DNA from: Eretmocerus hayati
Lineage: Eukaryota; Arthropoda; Insecta; Hymenoptera; Aphelinidae
Direction of reading: 5' to 3'
Assembly (NCBI GenBank): GCA_029851415.1
Contig: CM056744.1
Span: 69,992,172 to 70,056,171 of the forward strand
DNA length: 64,000 nucleotides
In this document: in pieces, positions 1 through 12,466 of the stretch
Layout: each line of letters begins with the position of its first letter
How positions within the stretch are numbered: position 1 is the stretch's first letter
Position numbers and translations under genes: made by a program
Notes under the pieces: generated by a model
What the model saw: only the letters and a program-made list of their open reading frames with translations
Databases searched by the model: none
What the model was told of the DNA's origin: nothing

Positions 1-770
1 CGGGATACCACATCAGAATTTTTGTTCAGGTCAATAAATGTCAAGAAAAGTCCCCCGAACCCCGGTTTTTTGTGGCTAGCAAAAAATTCTGACTTTTTAG
101 GTCAAAACGAACCACGGGATCGCATTCAGACGGTTACTCCACTTCGGAAAAGTATGTTTAGATACACCGTTCGAGAGAAAATTGTTTTTCTCGTGATTTC
201 AGCATTGCAAGAACTATTGCAGAAACAGGTGTTTTCGAAGAAATATTTCTGACATCAATCCAATGCCTCCACGGCTATCGCACGATTTTTTCTCTTAAGT
301 ATATGACAAAACTAAGAGAATCCGACCTCGAACGTCTAGTTTGGTCCACTCTAGACCGTTTAATGATTTTTTCGAAAATTTATTGCAGAATTGCACTTTT
401 TTCAAAATACCAGGTACACAAATTAGCTTCTGTGGCTCCAAGCTTGCATCGTAGCGTTCTCAAACAGCAGGAATCGTGTTGAAAGGGACTAAATAAGTAG
501 GAAAATATATCTTGATATGCATTTAGACCAATCGGTACTCCCTGGCTAAATCATTGTTAACTTTAAGAATTAGAAAAATTGGAAGAATCGCTGTTTTTTG
601 GAAAATCAGTATCCCGCGATTTAAAAAAAAATCCTGACGTGTAGAGGCAAAACGGAGATCGGATTCGTTTCTACGTCAAATAATACATAAGAAAATCATT
701 GCCCGGTCCATGCAGCATTTCCGACTTACAATTTTATTGCACGGTGATATTTCAACTGATTAATTTGCAC
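1..770 (+). repeat. Dispersed repeat family A, copy 1
   Basis: This AT-rich stretch aligns by eye along most of its length with 11260-12110 (same strand) and with the reverse complement of about 10615-11245. Shared landmarks include the 'gaccaatcggta.tccctggct.aat' block near 527-549, the 'atcctgacgt' block near 630 and the 'gtagcgttct' block near 452. Copies are strongly diverged, with many indels. The copy begins at or before the window edge, so its left end is unknown. No long ORF is shared between copies, so this looks like a non-coding dispersed repeat. I do not recognise the family. Confidence 0.7.
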
Positions 771-1504
771 TGTCATTCATAACTAGAGTAACCGAAGTTT
801 AACCCACGACTTCAGGATGATGCAGGGAAAATTCGAGAGAACCAGACAATCTTGATTTCTTCACAAAACAAGTTCAGAGAATTTCATGAAATATTATTTT
901 TCGAGCAAATTGCATTGTCTACGTGAAAAACTTAGAGTAAAGTTCTGTTCTTACTGTACTATGCGTAATTCCGGTAATTTCCTGATTTTTCATTCTTTAG
1001 ACAATGAAAAAAGGAGAATATTTTCTGCACACGCGCATAATTCCTTACCTCTAAAAAAAATTTCAATCGAAAGCTGAGGAAACTTTTTTCAAAATGACTA
1101 TTAACGGGGTACGGTTCCATTGACAGAAACCAAAGAATTTCCAAGGGCCAAGAGGATCCAAACCACAAACAGACTGTACAATGAAGGTGGGCCAGAAGAA
1201 GGATTCTTTCAAAAATTGTGCACCCTAGCGCGGAAATCTTGTGTTTGTATATCTAGATATGAAAAAAAATTTGATTTACGCTAAGAAATGAGATTTCAAG
1301 TTCTTGCAAGAGCACTCAACTTTTTACCAAAATTGACATAGGCTTGAATGGGAATGCACCCAATTCGACACTCTTTTTCCACTAGCTTTGCTCGTATTTC
1401 TGGTGAATTTGGGCGGTCTTCAGATCGTACCTCAGCTCATTTTGAAGTTCGTTTCAATTCTTACAGAATGAATTAAGATACTTATGACTTGAACTAACCA
1501 ATAC
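771..1504. other. AT-rich stretch, nothing recognised
   Basis: No ORF longer than about 70 codons and no recognisable protein, RNA gene or repeat. The short open frames at 886-1077 (+) and 959-1168 (-) overlap each other and look like chance. Confidence 0.5.
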
Positions 1505-2351
1505 CGAGCTATTCTAATTTTCCCGAAGAGTGATTTTCATTAAAATTTCAAAAATAGGCGACTCTACTCTCCCACTTCATTTTTCCGAAAGTTTGACTGA
1601 GCAAGTATGACTATCCCTGTTCCCTTCAACTTCATATGAAATCAGAATATCAATGTCAACTTTTGAGAGGCATGGAATCAGGGGAAGTAAGTATCAACAC
1701 GATGAAAGCGTAGGTTGTACACTTGATTTATTAACAGAGTTTTCAACGCTCAACCCGGGCGTTTATCATGTTCATACTTTGAAATGATGAGAATTTTCGA
1801 GCGTCAACGTCTACTGGCTTAGTCTATGACCAAAAAAAGGTGATGTTTTCGATATTATTTCTACACCTAGCATTGCTGTTATCTCAAACATTTTACACGA
1901 GACTACTTCAAAATTTCCCTTAAAATTATACAATTTCCCTTGCAAATGATCACCGGCAGGCTGGCCGAACTGAGGATGATCAACGCTAGAGTGAATTTAG
2001 TCGCTCAGTTTAGTTTAATCAGTTTAGTTTGACTCATGATTTTCAATAGATCGAGTGAATAAGAGAGATGGCGAGTAACTCTAGTTGAGGCAAAATCAAA
2101 GACATAATCGAAAAGGCTGTATTCAATATACTTTTCCATTCGGTTCACGTTTAGGTTTTCCCACAAAATTGCTCGACGTCACGACTTTAAAGAATTAAAG
2201 TGAATATCTTGATTCCAGATGCAAATGGAAGGCAAAGGGATAGTCATACTCGCCAAGTTAAACTTATAGATCAAGTAGATGGGAGTGTAGAAGTCGCCTG
2301 ATTTTGAAATCTTTGATAAAAATCACATTTCGGAAAAGTTAAGATAGCTCG
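1505..2351. mobile_element. Foldback element, about 847 bp
   Basis: Imperfect terminal inverted repeats of about 150 bp. The left arm (1505 to about 1660, beginning CGAGCTATTCTAA) is complementary to the right arm (about 2195-2351). Conserved blocks include 'gtatgactatccct' near 1607-1620 and its complement near 2242-2255. There is no internal coding capacity. The shape fits a non-autonomous DNA transposon (MITE/foldback). Target duplications are not clear, so the superfamily is undetermined. Confidence 0.65.
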
Positions 2352-2460
2352 CTGCTGATCGGATGAAATCAGACGCTCTTAAGGGGATGCAGAAGTCAAT
2401 TTTTCAAATTCTTATATTTAAGATACTCGACAGGAAGTGCGTGATGCTTTTTACTCCACA

Positions 2461-2476
2461 CCCCCCCCCCCCCCCC
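2461..2476 (+). repeat. Poly-C run (16 C)
   Basis: Uninterrupted run of C read directly, followed by a short GC-richer patch that resembles no known gene. Confidence 0.9.
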
Positions 2477-2621
2477 GTATATAAGCAGAGGCGCTGTAGC
2501 TGCAGTGGCCACTACGGGCGCCGACTGCCACGGAGAAAAAACGGGGAAAAAAGCAAGCGCCTATGCTTATACACGGGGGAAAATGGAGAAAAAAACATCG
2601 CGCATTGTCTGTCGAGGTCCT

Positions 2622-2747
2622 GAAAGTTGATTCTGGAGACAATATTTGCTCAATCGACTCGATTTTTTTTATGATAGATCTCAAGTAATAACAGGGCAAC
2701 TTGGATGCACTTTCTTTATATACCTCCTAGATTTCGTGAAAGAAAAC
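2622..2747 (+). repeat. Direct-repeat copy flanking the MITE (left)
   Basis: This segment aligns with 3738-3865 (shared blocks 'gttgattct', 'agggcaacttgga.gcact', 'atttcgtgaaagaaaa'). The pair lies on either side of the 923 bp MITE at 2750-3672. A local tandem duplication older than the MITE insertion is the simplest reading. Confidence 0.65.
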
Positions 2748-2749
2748 TA

Positions 2750-3672
2750 CACTACCGGTCAAAAGTCTGAGGACACCTGGGAATCAAACTGATGATTTTC
2801 AGAGTTGGATATCTCAGAACCTATTGGTCGCAGAGAGGGCTGCGTGGTCGCATTTTGTAGCTGATATCGAGCACTTTCAAATCTATTTTCTGTATTTTCC
2901 GTCCCGCGGATTATACCAGAGACACACGAGTTAGAAAGATGGATTTTTTTGCAATTTTTCAGGCAAGGTACGAACGCCTGCCGATTTTGGAGAGATTGTT
3001 GGATCGCTATGAGACCTATGACATCTTCAAGCCCATGGAAAAACCTTGAAAATCCGTTTTTGAACATCTCCCAAAGTGGTTCTGGTTCCGAGATATGACA
3101 GATTGTCTGCGGGTGTTTTTTCTTTCAAATAATTACACGATAATCCAACAATGTTGAGAAACAGCCCACGTTGGGGCATCTGACACTTATTTTCGCAAGA
3201 GTTCAACTCAATATCAGAATAGCTTTCGAAAATGAAGGCTGCCGACCTTGGACTGGGCTGTTTCTCATCATTTTTGGATTATCGTGTGACTTTTTAAGAG
3301 ACATACAACCTCAGCGAAATCAGTCAGATCTCGAGTCCAGAACCACTTTGGGAGAAGTTCAAAAACAGATTTTTAAGGTTTTTTCATGGGCTTGAAGATG
3401 TCATAGATCTCATAGCGATCCAACAATCTCTCCAAAATCGGCAGGCGTTCGTACCTTGCCTGAAAAATTGCAAAAAAATCCATCTTTCTACCTCGTGTGT
3501 CTCTGGTATCATACGCGGGACGGAAAATACAGAAAAAAGATTTGAAAGTGTTCGATATGAGCTACAAAATGCGACCACGCAGACCTCTTTACGACCAATA
3601 GCTTCTGAGATATCCAACTCTGAAAATCATCAGTTTGATTCCCAGGTGTCCTCAGACTTTTGACCGGTAGTG
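2750..3672. mobile_element. Tc1/mariner-type palindromic MITE, 923 bp
   Basis: Both ends carry the inverted terminus CACTACCGGTCAAAAGTCTG, flanked on each side by TA (2748-2749 and 3673-3674), the target duplication expected of Tc1/mariner transposition. The arms (about 2750-3080 and 3350-3672) are highly similar inverted copies. The centre also pairs partly, so almost the whole element can fold back. No transposase is encoded, so it would depend on a related enzyme supplied elsewhere. The same terminus reappears at 29052-29071. ORFs inside are by-products of the palindrome. Confidence 0.88.
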
Positions 3673-3737
3673 TAAATAAGTGAATATTTGGAGTGTCGGT
3701 AAAGTGCAGATTCCTATATGAATTGGTACTCTTCAAA

Positions 3738-3865
3738 AATTGATTCTAGATGCAATATTCGCTCAATTAACTCAATTCTCCTTTCAAATGATAGATCGGA
3801 AGTAATAGCAGGGCAACTTGGAAGCACTCTGTTGATTTTCATCGTGGATTTCGTGGAAAAAATCA
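3738..3865 (+). repeat. Direct-repeat copy flanking the MITE (right)
   Basis: Partner of 2622-2747. The similarity runs from 'attgattcta' through 'tggatttcgtggaaaaa'. It is non-coding. Confidence 0.65.
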
Positions 3866-5206
3866 AATAGGTAGAGATTCGAAGTCTCGGTAAAGATTGG
3901 CTTTCACATGTCCTCTCAAGTTGGAAAGGTCTAAGTGTTAAAAATACCAACAAAACTATCAAGAACAAAGCTTGGTGTCTTTTGCTAAGATCTAAAATCT
4001 CAATTGTCAGCGGCTAGCGGCATTTTTTTCATATCTATTTTTACAAATAAATATTTTCGCGCTAGAGCGTATCAATTCTCGGAAGAAGCTTTTTTGGCCT
4101 ATCTTACTATAATATATTATTTGCATGGAAAAGACCTCGGCTTCATTTGATGCAGACTTATGCGGGTAATTTTTGCATATCGTTTTCCTATTTTTGAACT
4201 GCTGCTCCAAATAAAAGTCTCAAAAGACGTGAGATTTAATTCTACAACACATTTTCTGACTTTGATTTGCAAAAGTGTACGAGCAGAAATCGTTATTATC
4301 CGATTTACCGGAGTATAAAAAATCGAAAAATCGCTGAAAATTTCAAAACCTCTCGAATGCCACAAACTATGTTTCATTATCTTGAGCCAAATGCAAGATA
4401 CATGCTCTCGTACGTGCCATTTGCTGATCATGATTTCTATACTCTAAAGGAATTGAGAAGTGAGAAAGATGCTCTCGAAGCATTTTGGAAAGTTTTTTGA
4501 GTTCTTCTACAGCAGGGAAAAAGTGGCATTCCCACACTATAGACTTTCGAATTGATCGAAAAAAGTTTTGATTCATTTAAATCATCTGATTTTGTAGATT
4601 GGAAATTGATCAGTACCACAGGATTATGAGATAAAATCTCAATAATTTCCAATAATGTACATCAACCGGACATGAATTTTGTACAAACCATCTAGTGGGT
4701 CTTACTTTTTAGATTGGACCAGCTCGATTGTTGGTAATTTGCTCTTTTGCAGAATTCTACGAAACGCGAGAGATTTAATGGATTTTCTGAGTTTGAATAA
4801 CGCAGAGTGCAAGCACGAACAATCAAAGAGCATCCAATTCGATTTTATTTCATACCCACTCATCGCTATGGACTTTATCAACCATTCAGAACATCAGAGC
4901 ACTCGTTACATTTATTGGGGAGGAATTCCACACACATTGCTGCCCATTAGTTCAGATGGGAGCATATGCGAGCCATATTTGTGAGGTAATTTTTAGCAAA
5001 ACGTCAAAGAAGGGTACTTTGAACAGTCTACCAAAAATCAGGAACCAAAAGAGCCACCCAGATCATTGTCTTTATCAATAGTACTTGTCATTAAAAACAT
5101 ATTCTCATAGGTTAGACGATGAAAAAAGAAGAACGATTTTTTTTAATTGAGCTCAAAGTTTGGCATTTTTACAAAACTGCTCAACTTGTATCGACTGTAA
5201 CTTCTA
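3866..5206. other. Unassigned region with two weak ORFs
   Basis: Two open stretches on the plus strand (4267-4500 and 4679-4984) have somewhat protein-like composition; the second contains a motif reading MDFINHSEHQS. I cannot match either to a family and cannot join them convincingly by splice signals. They may be remnants of a gene or chance. Overlapping minus-strand ORFs are probably shadows. Nothing else was recognised. Confidence 0.3.
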
Positions 5207-5313
5207 TAAAAAGTCCGATAATCGACTTTTACCAGTAGTCTAATTGTAGGTTTTTCCAAGACCTTCAAAATGACTACCGGTAGAAGTCAATTATCACTTT
5301 TCTAGTAGAAGCT
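5207..5313. repeat. Small imperfect hairpin
   Basis: Left arm 5207-5240 (reading ...AATCGACTTTTACCAGTAGT) pairs with right arm 5271-5313 (ACTACCGGTAGAAGTCAATT...). The loop is about 30 bases. It could be a tiny foldback element. Confidence 0.6.
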
Positions 5314-6859
5314 AGGTCATTTGAGAGAAGGTCCAAAAATCGCTGGAATATGCTCTCAGTAGAAAGCGTTTAGGAGTTGCTAGGCAGGATTATCGATGTC
5401 GAGTATTTTATTTCGAAAGTACTAGTTTCAACAAAGAAAATGCGTCCAAGTACGTCGAAAAATATTGGGTCTAGTCGGAGCTAGAATTTTTCGAAAGCAG
5501 GCTTGAAAAGGTTAAAAATGGGCCTTTACTGGGTCCTAGGGCGTACGGAAACCTTCGAAAAAATCAAAAAAGAAATTTTGTTCTATTCAAACATTGAACT
5601 AATGGAAAAAAAATTTTTTAGGGATTTTTTCCAAACCCTCTTGGTGGCGGCATATGTCGAGATGCTCCGAAATTACTCATACATTGATGGTCGCGAAAAC
5701 CACCAACACAATCGAGTGACTAGTTATTATCGTGTTTTGGACACAATACATTGATTAACAAAACTCGTTCAGAAATGAGTAGGTATGATCGTTTTAAATT
5801 GCGTGAAAAGTTTTTAAAAGTCACTGGAATATATACTATATTCAGATGTCAGTGAATGAGAGAACAATATGTCCATCTCAAGATTGTGAGAAAAAAAATT
5901 ACACTTGATCCATACTATGCTGAATCATTCGTCTCTCATATCTCTGAAAGTTGAAGATTTGCTGGTTCCTCGAAATTCCAATAGTCGATCGAAGAAAATG
6001 CGGAATTGCTATGTGTTAATATTCCGCCCATGAGTTGAAATATCCATTCTCCGAAATCAGATAAGTGACACGACAATTTCACACTGTGCATGCATAGTAT
6101 TTATACTCATATGTGTTAAATGCAGAAATCAATCGTGTGTTGAGTAAATCGTGGGAGTCGATGACTGAATTTAAAAATCGATCGGAGTAATATCCCTAGA
6201 GCACACTCAATGACATTGGCAATGTTCGATCAATTTTTGAGGTAATTGATAATCTAGGAAGTAATGCCGATTCTTATCTTCTTGTAGAATCGGCATTAAT
6301 TACTGGGTTTACGATATCTCAAAAATTCACGAAGTTATTTGAGAACTCGATCTCGTCGGTATCCGACATCCTTTTAAGAATTGATTTCCCAACATTTGAA
6401 ACTGAAAAGAACATCCTTTATCACTTTCCTTAGGCCCAAGGTTTACAATTTGATCTCATACCGTAGTTTTATGATGATAATTTTTCAACAACAGTATATT
6501 GCGGTATTTAAAATCTTCCAACGTCAAACGATAACCTGCCACTTTTCCGAAAATTTAATCGTATCTTCAAGGTGATAACATTCTGATCATTGTTTGAGCG
6601 CCTATTAAATATTTTACCTTTTATACAATAGAGTACTTGCCTATATTTTTCTAACCATGCATACAATGACCGACGATATCAGGAGCTCGATATATTTTGA
6701 GTTATTTTTACAAGATTCCCTTTTGGAGGAATTCAGACGACCTGCACTTGGGGTTTTTGTGCAAGATATATCGCCTGGTTGAAACCAAATTTCAATATAA
6801 ATGGTATAAAGATGATGAAAATGGAGTCTTTTGAAAAAAGTTGTATTTTTCAAGATAAA
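5314..6859. other. AT-rich stretch; one short hairpin at 6263-6297
   Basis: No gene recognised. A perfect 12-base stem (AATGCCGATTCT at 6263-6274 and its complement at 6286-6297) with an 11-base loop is the only clear structure. The 83-codon frame at 5503-5754 and the minus frame at 6641-6853 have no recognisable features. Confidence 0.5.
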
Positions 6860-7095
6860 ATTCGATTTTGAATCGATTTAAGGAAAGTATGAATATTGAA
6901 AAAAATATTTTTGTATATCTTAAGGTACTTTTTCGAGGAAGCTAGGAAGGGGGATTTGAGCTATCAAACTGAAGTTCTTTTGGCAAAGTCTGTAATTTGG
7001 TTGAAACGGAATTTTGATACAATTGGTTCCAATATACTCAAAATGCAGTTTTTGTTCAAAATTTTCGTTTTTTGTAAAAATTTACGTTTGTAGAG
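6860..7095 (+). repeat. Dispersed repeat family B, isolated copy
   Basis: Blocks such as 'tatgaatatt.a..aaaata', 'gaggaagct' and 'attttgatacaattgg' are shared with 13400-13560 and 15450-15600. The copy is diverged and non-coding. Confidence 0.55.
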
Positions 7096-7372
7096 ATTAA
7101 ATGGAATTTTTATATTAACCCAGAGATAAATTAAGCCAAAAAACCATAGCCTAGGTCACCCAAATTGGGGTAAGATAAAGTTAGAAAGAGATATTTTACT
7201 ATGAAAGTAGACAATTCTAGCGATTTCGCTTCAAAAAAACGTCTAAATCAAATTCAATTAAGAGAGGAGAGCAGCCAAATCACTGGTCTCATCTCAGTAA
7301 TTCTCTACAACTCGTAGAAAAGCAAAAATCAATACAGTGTAGTGTAGGAAAGAAAGCGTGGCACAAAATAAA

Positions 7373-7373
7373 C

Positions 7374-7407
<34 letters not shown>
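7373..7407 (+). repeat. (CA)n microsatellite
   Basis: About 17 uninterrupted CA units read directly. Confidence 0.95.
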
Positions 7408-7409
<2 letters not shown>

Positions 7410-7456
7410 CAAGAGGACGGAGAAATGAGTCCCTGGAAGGTTTTAGAGAGTTTTAG

Positions 7457-7928
7457 AAGAAATGAAATAGATAAAAAAAAAAAATTTTGAGGCGAACGCT
7501 TTTATGAAGGCTCATCTTTTGTACTAGTGAGAAGTTGTTCGTTGTGAATTATGGAAATAATCATGGAAAGGAGAAGTACATTGCATTCTCTTCGTGGCTA
7601 CCCCACGCTTTCATGATATGTAAATTTCAAAGTGGTAATATTTTCAGCATTTCTGATCATTTGTTCAACGGTTTCAAATGAGAATTTAAAAAGTATTTGA
7701 TCAGGGACTCGGAGAATCATCTGCAACTCCACAATAGTGTCCTTTTATTAAGTTGTAATACAATTGATCACTAGACTTCCACTTATTTTTCACTTTATAG
7801 TGACTTGAATTATGTTCAAGTGTTAGGGTACAAGAGAACTACAACAAACAACTTCTCACTAGTACAAAAGATGAGCCTTCATAAAGCATTTGCCTTAAAA
7901 TTTTTTTTTTATTCATTTTATTTTGCTC
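7457..7928. mobile_element. Foldback element, about 470 bp
   Basis: Terminal inverted repeats of about 88 bp. The left arm (7457-7545) contains TGAAGGCTCATCTTTTGTAC, and its exact complement lies in the right arm (7841-7928). Both arms carry an A/T run near the outer end. The roughly 300 bp interior is non-coding. It is probably a non-autonomous DNA transposon of unknown superfamily. Confidence 0.78.
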
Positions 7929-9084
7929 TTTTTAGTTGAAGTCAATCTGATAGCACCCATGGATTTCATCATTAGTTTTGTCTATCCACTCATTTCACAT
8001 CTTGAATAACAAGTTACTTTTGAGAATACCAACTGATTAGAAGACTCGATAATGTCCCTTTCGTATGAACAAATGGATTGAATTCATGGACATCTCCATT
8101 GCCAAGTAACTTTCGAGAGTAGTAACAGAACATGCACATTCAGTCAAACCCCTTTATTATAATACATGAATATCAGCGTGGAGTTCTGCTAGAACTTGTT
8201 CCTTGAACATCATCCTAAAACTTTCTCTGTCCGCCAATTTTTTGAGATTTTAGACTGTTGGTAGTTTCAAGGGTTTTTCATGAACTTGAAATATCTCACC
8301 TGATTTAAAAGTTTGAAATTGATACTAAGTATAGTTGAGTTGTCAGAAATTTGGGAGACTGATTGTAAGTTGCCAAATTCTTGTTTGAATCATGATCTTA
8401 TACAATGACTAACAATAAGCTACTGCAACTGTATGATTATCGTAGTGGATTTATAATTGTTTTCAAATTTGTTATCATCTCAATACGAATGGCTCTTCAT
8501 TCCATTCCTGAGAGCCCCAGAATCTTCTAACAATTAAAAGTCTCATTCTTTGGTTCCTTGCCATGGGTGTATACTCATCATGAATCTACGCGTAGAGTCT
8601 ACTAGAGTCCGGTGGAGTCGTAAGACTAGTAAATGAAGTTCTCTAAGAGTTAAAGATGGCTCCGAATTCATCATTAAACATCAAGAGACCAACGTCAAGG
8701 TCAGGGACTATGTTCGAGGTTGATGGTACCTGGGAATTCTGAATAACGATTTCCAACAACTCAACTAAAATTACTTCTACATAACTATTCCACTTCATTT
8801 CACTTTCCAATAATAGGCCAAATTTTCAAAATCATTTTGGATATAAAAAACCCTATTCTGTCTGATATTGAATATTCTGTGGTAAAACTATATGAGCTGA
8901 CACAAGGAAATACATGTCCTGGAATAGGGGGAACACGCTGATATGCGACATCCCTCACGCGCAACAACACCACAACAAACACATTTTTTCTTGATCTGCT
9001 AACTCCTAAGGCTTACACGTGGCCCGCACTACTCCAACACGACATTTTTTATGGTCCCAAACCATAATTTAGTTATAAATGTAT
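7929..9084. other. AT-rich stretch, nothing recognised
   Basis: No ORF longer than 61 codons, no repeat shared with the rest of the window and no RNA gene seen. Confidence 0.5.
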
Positions 9085-9500
9085 GAATAACAAAATCGTG
9101 TCATGGGATGGGGAGGTCACGACGTGGCGCCATGTAGAAGCTGCATCTCGGGTACCCGCACCTCGAGGGTGTACCACGGAACACGTTCACAACAGGCACA
9201 CTTTTACTCGACCCGGAGAAACTCATTTTCACCAGGAAGCCACGATTATCCCGCAGAAGGCCGGCTACAGGCTGGCGGCAGGGTACTGGATGCAGGGTGA
9301 TGAGCTATACGCTACAGATTGCTACAGATAGCTATAGGATCGCTATAGCTATAGCCAGGCGGCCCATGCTGTCTGCTGCTGTCTCCGTGCGCAGCTGCGA
9401 CGCGCGTGTTCTCATTGGCCGAAATGAGATCCAAGAGAACACATTTCACTCACACAAAGATAAATGCGGCACACGTACGAGAAACTGCCCTATATAGGTA
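9085..9500 (+). other. GC-rich island with short ORFs
   Basis: Base composition jumps here (many CG dinucleotides, 'gctgcgacgcgcgtg'), unlike its AT-rich surroundings. Three overlapping frames of 65-82 codons are open, but none resembles a known protein. A local palindromic run, 'cgctatagctatagc', lies near 9341-9355. It could be a remnant of a mobile element or a promoter-like CpG island. I cannot decide. Confidence 0.35.
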
Positions 9501-10610
9501 TAGAAAATACCCGGCGAAAAGCGAAGCGACACCAATGACCTTGATGCCGAAGTGCATAAAAGCGTTTTAATAATTAATAATAAAGAAGTGTTACTTACAA
9601 TAGTTAGATTTTGGCGAGAGGAACAAGATGGTTAAAGCATTCTTTTTATGAGGGGAATTTTGTTGGAAAAAATATTGGATTTAAGTGAAAAATTGATCAA
9701 AAATTGGCTGTGCCGAAAACAAAGCTTTCTCTATAGAGAAAGCAAAAGTGACTCAACCACCGGTTCGCTTATTCGCTCATGCGTAATGTTTTGTAAGCAC
9801 ATACGATTTGATAGAGAACAAAAAAAGCATGTGGAGTGAGTGATTTAGAGTTCATCTCACGATTCATCGACTATGAATTTGATAATAATCTTGTTTACGA
9901 TAAGAATCACGAAATTCCATAAAAAGTATGATTTATAGTTTTATTGTTATAAGTTTACTCATACTCTAGCACCTACTTGCGGATCTATGTCTCTTACAAG
10001 AAGAATGAAAAGGTCCAAGACCAAGATCTACCTAATACTAATCCTTAAATTTGTACCAAGCTAAATTTGAAGTCATGTTCAGAAGATGGATCTCATTCGG
10101 AATGTTTTCTGACTAGGAAATCATCTGGTGCATTATGAAAAACTCAGTTCCCGCAGGGAGTAGAATCAACATGGGATTTGTAAGGATCAACTTTAAAGAT
10201 CATATCCATTAGGTTTTCCCGAAATCAGGTGGCCAAAGAATAATGATACATATATCACATTTCTTTTCTCATTATCTGAAGCCAATTCAATTTCAAAAAA
10301 TCATTCAGGTCCAAAATTTTTGTGGATATAACGAGAGTCATCTCTCGAAAGCAAATCAGAATGTTATCGTCAAATTCCTTCTTCATAGATTGAAGAAGCA
10401 TGGATTTTGGGATACTACGCATTTTTCACATTATCAACAAGAATAATGAACAAGAAAAGGTACGGGTTCCTTCCTGGCACCTCTCGCAAGCTTCTTGGAA
10501 ATCGTCCAAGGATTCTAACGTTTGATTCCATTTTCGATTCCCAAAAGTCTCCCAAATTACAAGTAGCCACCTACACTGAGAAATGAAATTGCGGGGTCGT
10601 AGTGTCCCCA
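9501..10610. other. AT-rich stretch, nothing recognised
   Basis: Only short frames (60-67 codons) in several overlapping registers. No repeat or RNA gene recognised. Confidence 0.45.
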
Positions 10611-10614
10611 CAAG

Positions 10615-11245
10615 AGAACATAACTCTCTTGTTTATTTTTTGACGTCGAACCCAAATCGGACCTCCATTCTATCCATGGACGTCAGGATTTTTTTAAATC
10701 GTAAAACATTGATTTAAAAAAAAAAAAAAACGATATCAGCATTCTTCTCTGATTTTTCAAGTTGAGATCATTTAGCCAAGGAGTTACCTGTTGGTCAAAA
10801 CGCTCACCAAGATATGATCATCTACGTATTTTGACCCGCTGAAAACGATCCCGGTGGTTTTAGACGCAACAATGTAATCATGGAACAACATAAGCAATTA
10901 GTCCACCTAGTACCTGGGGAAAAGTCCAATTGCGCAATAAATTTCCAAGAAATCATGTAACGGGCTTAGATTGATGTATTTGATCGTTCGAGGCTGCATT
11001 TTTTTCGTTGTGTTATATACTTTAGAAAAAAGAATTGTCCGGTACGCATAGAAAGTGCGGTTTGATACCAAGAATCTTTTTTCAAATCACCTATTTTTGC
11101 AATTTTTCTTGCTGTGTCGAAATTACCAGCAAATAAAATTCCCTTGCACGAAGTGTATGTGAACATAGTTTTTTGACCTAGTACCGCTCTCTCCGTGCGA
11201 TTTTGTAGTCCGTTTTGAGCTAGCACGTCAAGATTTTTTGCTAGC
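10615..11245 (-). repeat. Dispersed repeat family A, copy 2
   Basis: The reverse complement aligns with 1-690 and with 11260-12060. Shared blocks include 'tccttggctaaatgatc', 'aaatcctgacgt' and 'tacatgatttcttgg.aatttattg'. Together with copy 3 it forms an imperfect head-to-head inverted pair centred near 11250. Confidence 0.7.
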
Positions 11246-11259
11246 CGCAGGAACTTTTT

Positions 11260-12110
11260 TCAAAGAGTTTTCTTAACCTAAATAAAAATCCTGGAACGAT
11301 AGCCCAAAAAAACCACGAGATTGTGTTTAGACGATCACATTGCGTCGTTTTCCTATGTTTAGATATCTCGTACTGAGGGGAATTGCTCTACCCATAATGT
11401 CAATGCAGGAAAAAATTATTGCAAAAAGAGGAGTTTTAGAAAAAAATTCGTGGCATCAAACCACATCTCCTGCGAGTACCGGACAATTTCTCTCTCGGAG
11501 TGTATAACAAAACAGAGAAAATGTCACTCTCGAACGTTCAAATTGGTCCATCCTAGCTCGTTTCATGATTTCTTGAGAATTTATGGCAAAATTGGACTTA
11601 CTTCCCAAATACTCAGTGTACTAATTAACTCAAACAGCTCCACGGTTACGTTGTAGCGTTCTAAAAATCATCGGGACTGTGTTTAGTGTGTCAAAATACG
11701 TAGCAAAACGTTTTTTGGCGAGCATTTTGACCAATCGGTAATTCCTTGGCTGAATGATCAACATCAAGAATCAGACAAAAATGCAAATGGTACCGTGTTT
11801 TGGAAAATCAATTATTCGCGATTCAACACGTTTGCTGCAACGGGGCCCACTGGTGGGTCCCGCTTGTCATTCCCCCAGTGCTGAGAATTTTGGACTTATG
11901 GTGAATAACATTATGCGGGCCCCACCACAACTGGAAAAAAGTCTTCGATTTCAGCCTCCACAACGAACGTGTTGAAAAATACTGACGTATGAGGAGAAAA
12001 TGGAGGGTGGAATCGTTTTCTATGTCAAAAATACACAAAAAATCATATCCTCCAAGGGGAGACCTTCATCAGATCCCCAAATGTTGTTCCTCAGTGATAT
12101 TGAACATTTC
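11260..12110 (+). repeat. Dispersed repeat family A, copy 3
   Basis: Aligns with 61-770 on the same strand and with copy 2 in inverse orientation. It includes an extra segment of about 130 bp (about 11825-11960, containing 'ggggcccactggtgggtccc') that is missing from the other copies, which looks like a small insertion with its own hairpin. Confidence 0.7.
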
Positions 12111-12466
12111 AAAGAGTAAAGCATTGAACAGGTTAGAGAAATTCAAATTCACGTCATGAGTGAGAATAGCTGACAAGGGTGGCAATACATCTTCACGAGT
12201 TTGTTCACTCCCTGATAGGAACGGTGGGAATTTTTTGGCCAAATAAGCTGCTAAAAGTAAATAGAAGGATGCTCTCTCACAGCCTTATATGATAATAATC
12301 GTAACGAATGTCTCGAATATTCGCGAAAAAAAAGATGTGGAAAGAAATAATTACCTATATCTTGATATATTCTTTCAAAAAAGCCCTGAAAAGACATAAA
12401 AGGAATTTAAACTTTATTTTTCTTAGCAATATCTATCGTTAGTTTGAGACGGACTTTTGGTACACT

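Noticed and set aside
2451..2699. Minus-strand ORF ending in poly-glycine
   Set aside because: The glycines come from the poly-C run. The rest resembles nothing and overlaps a repeat copy.
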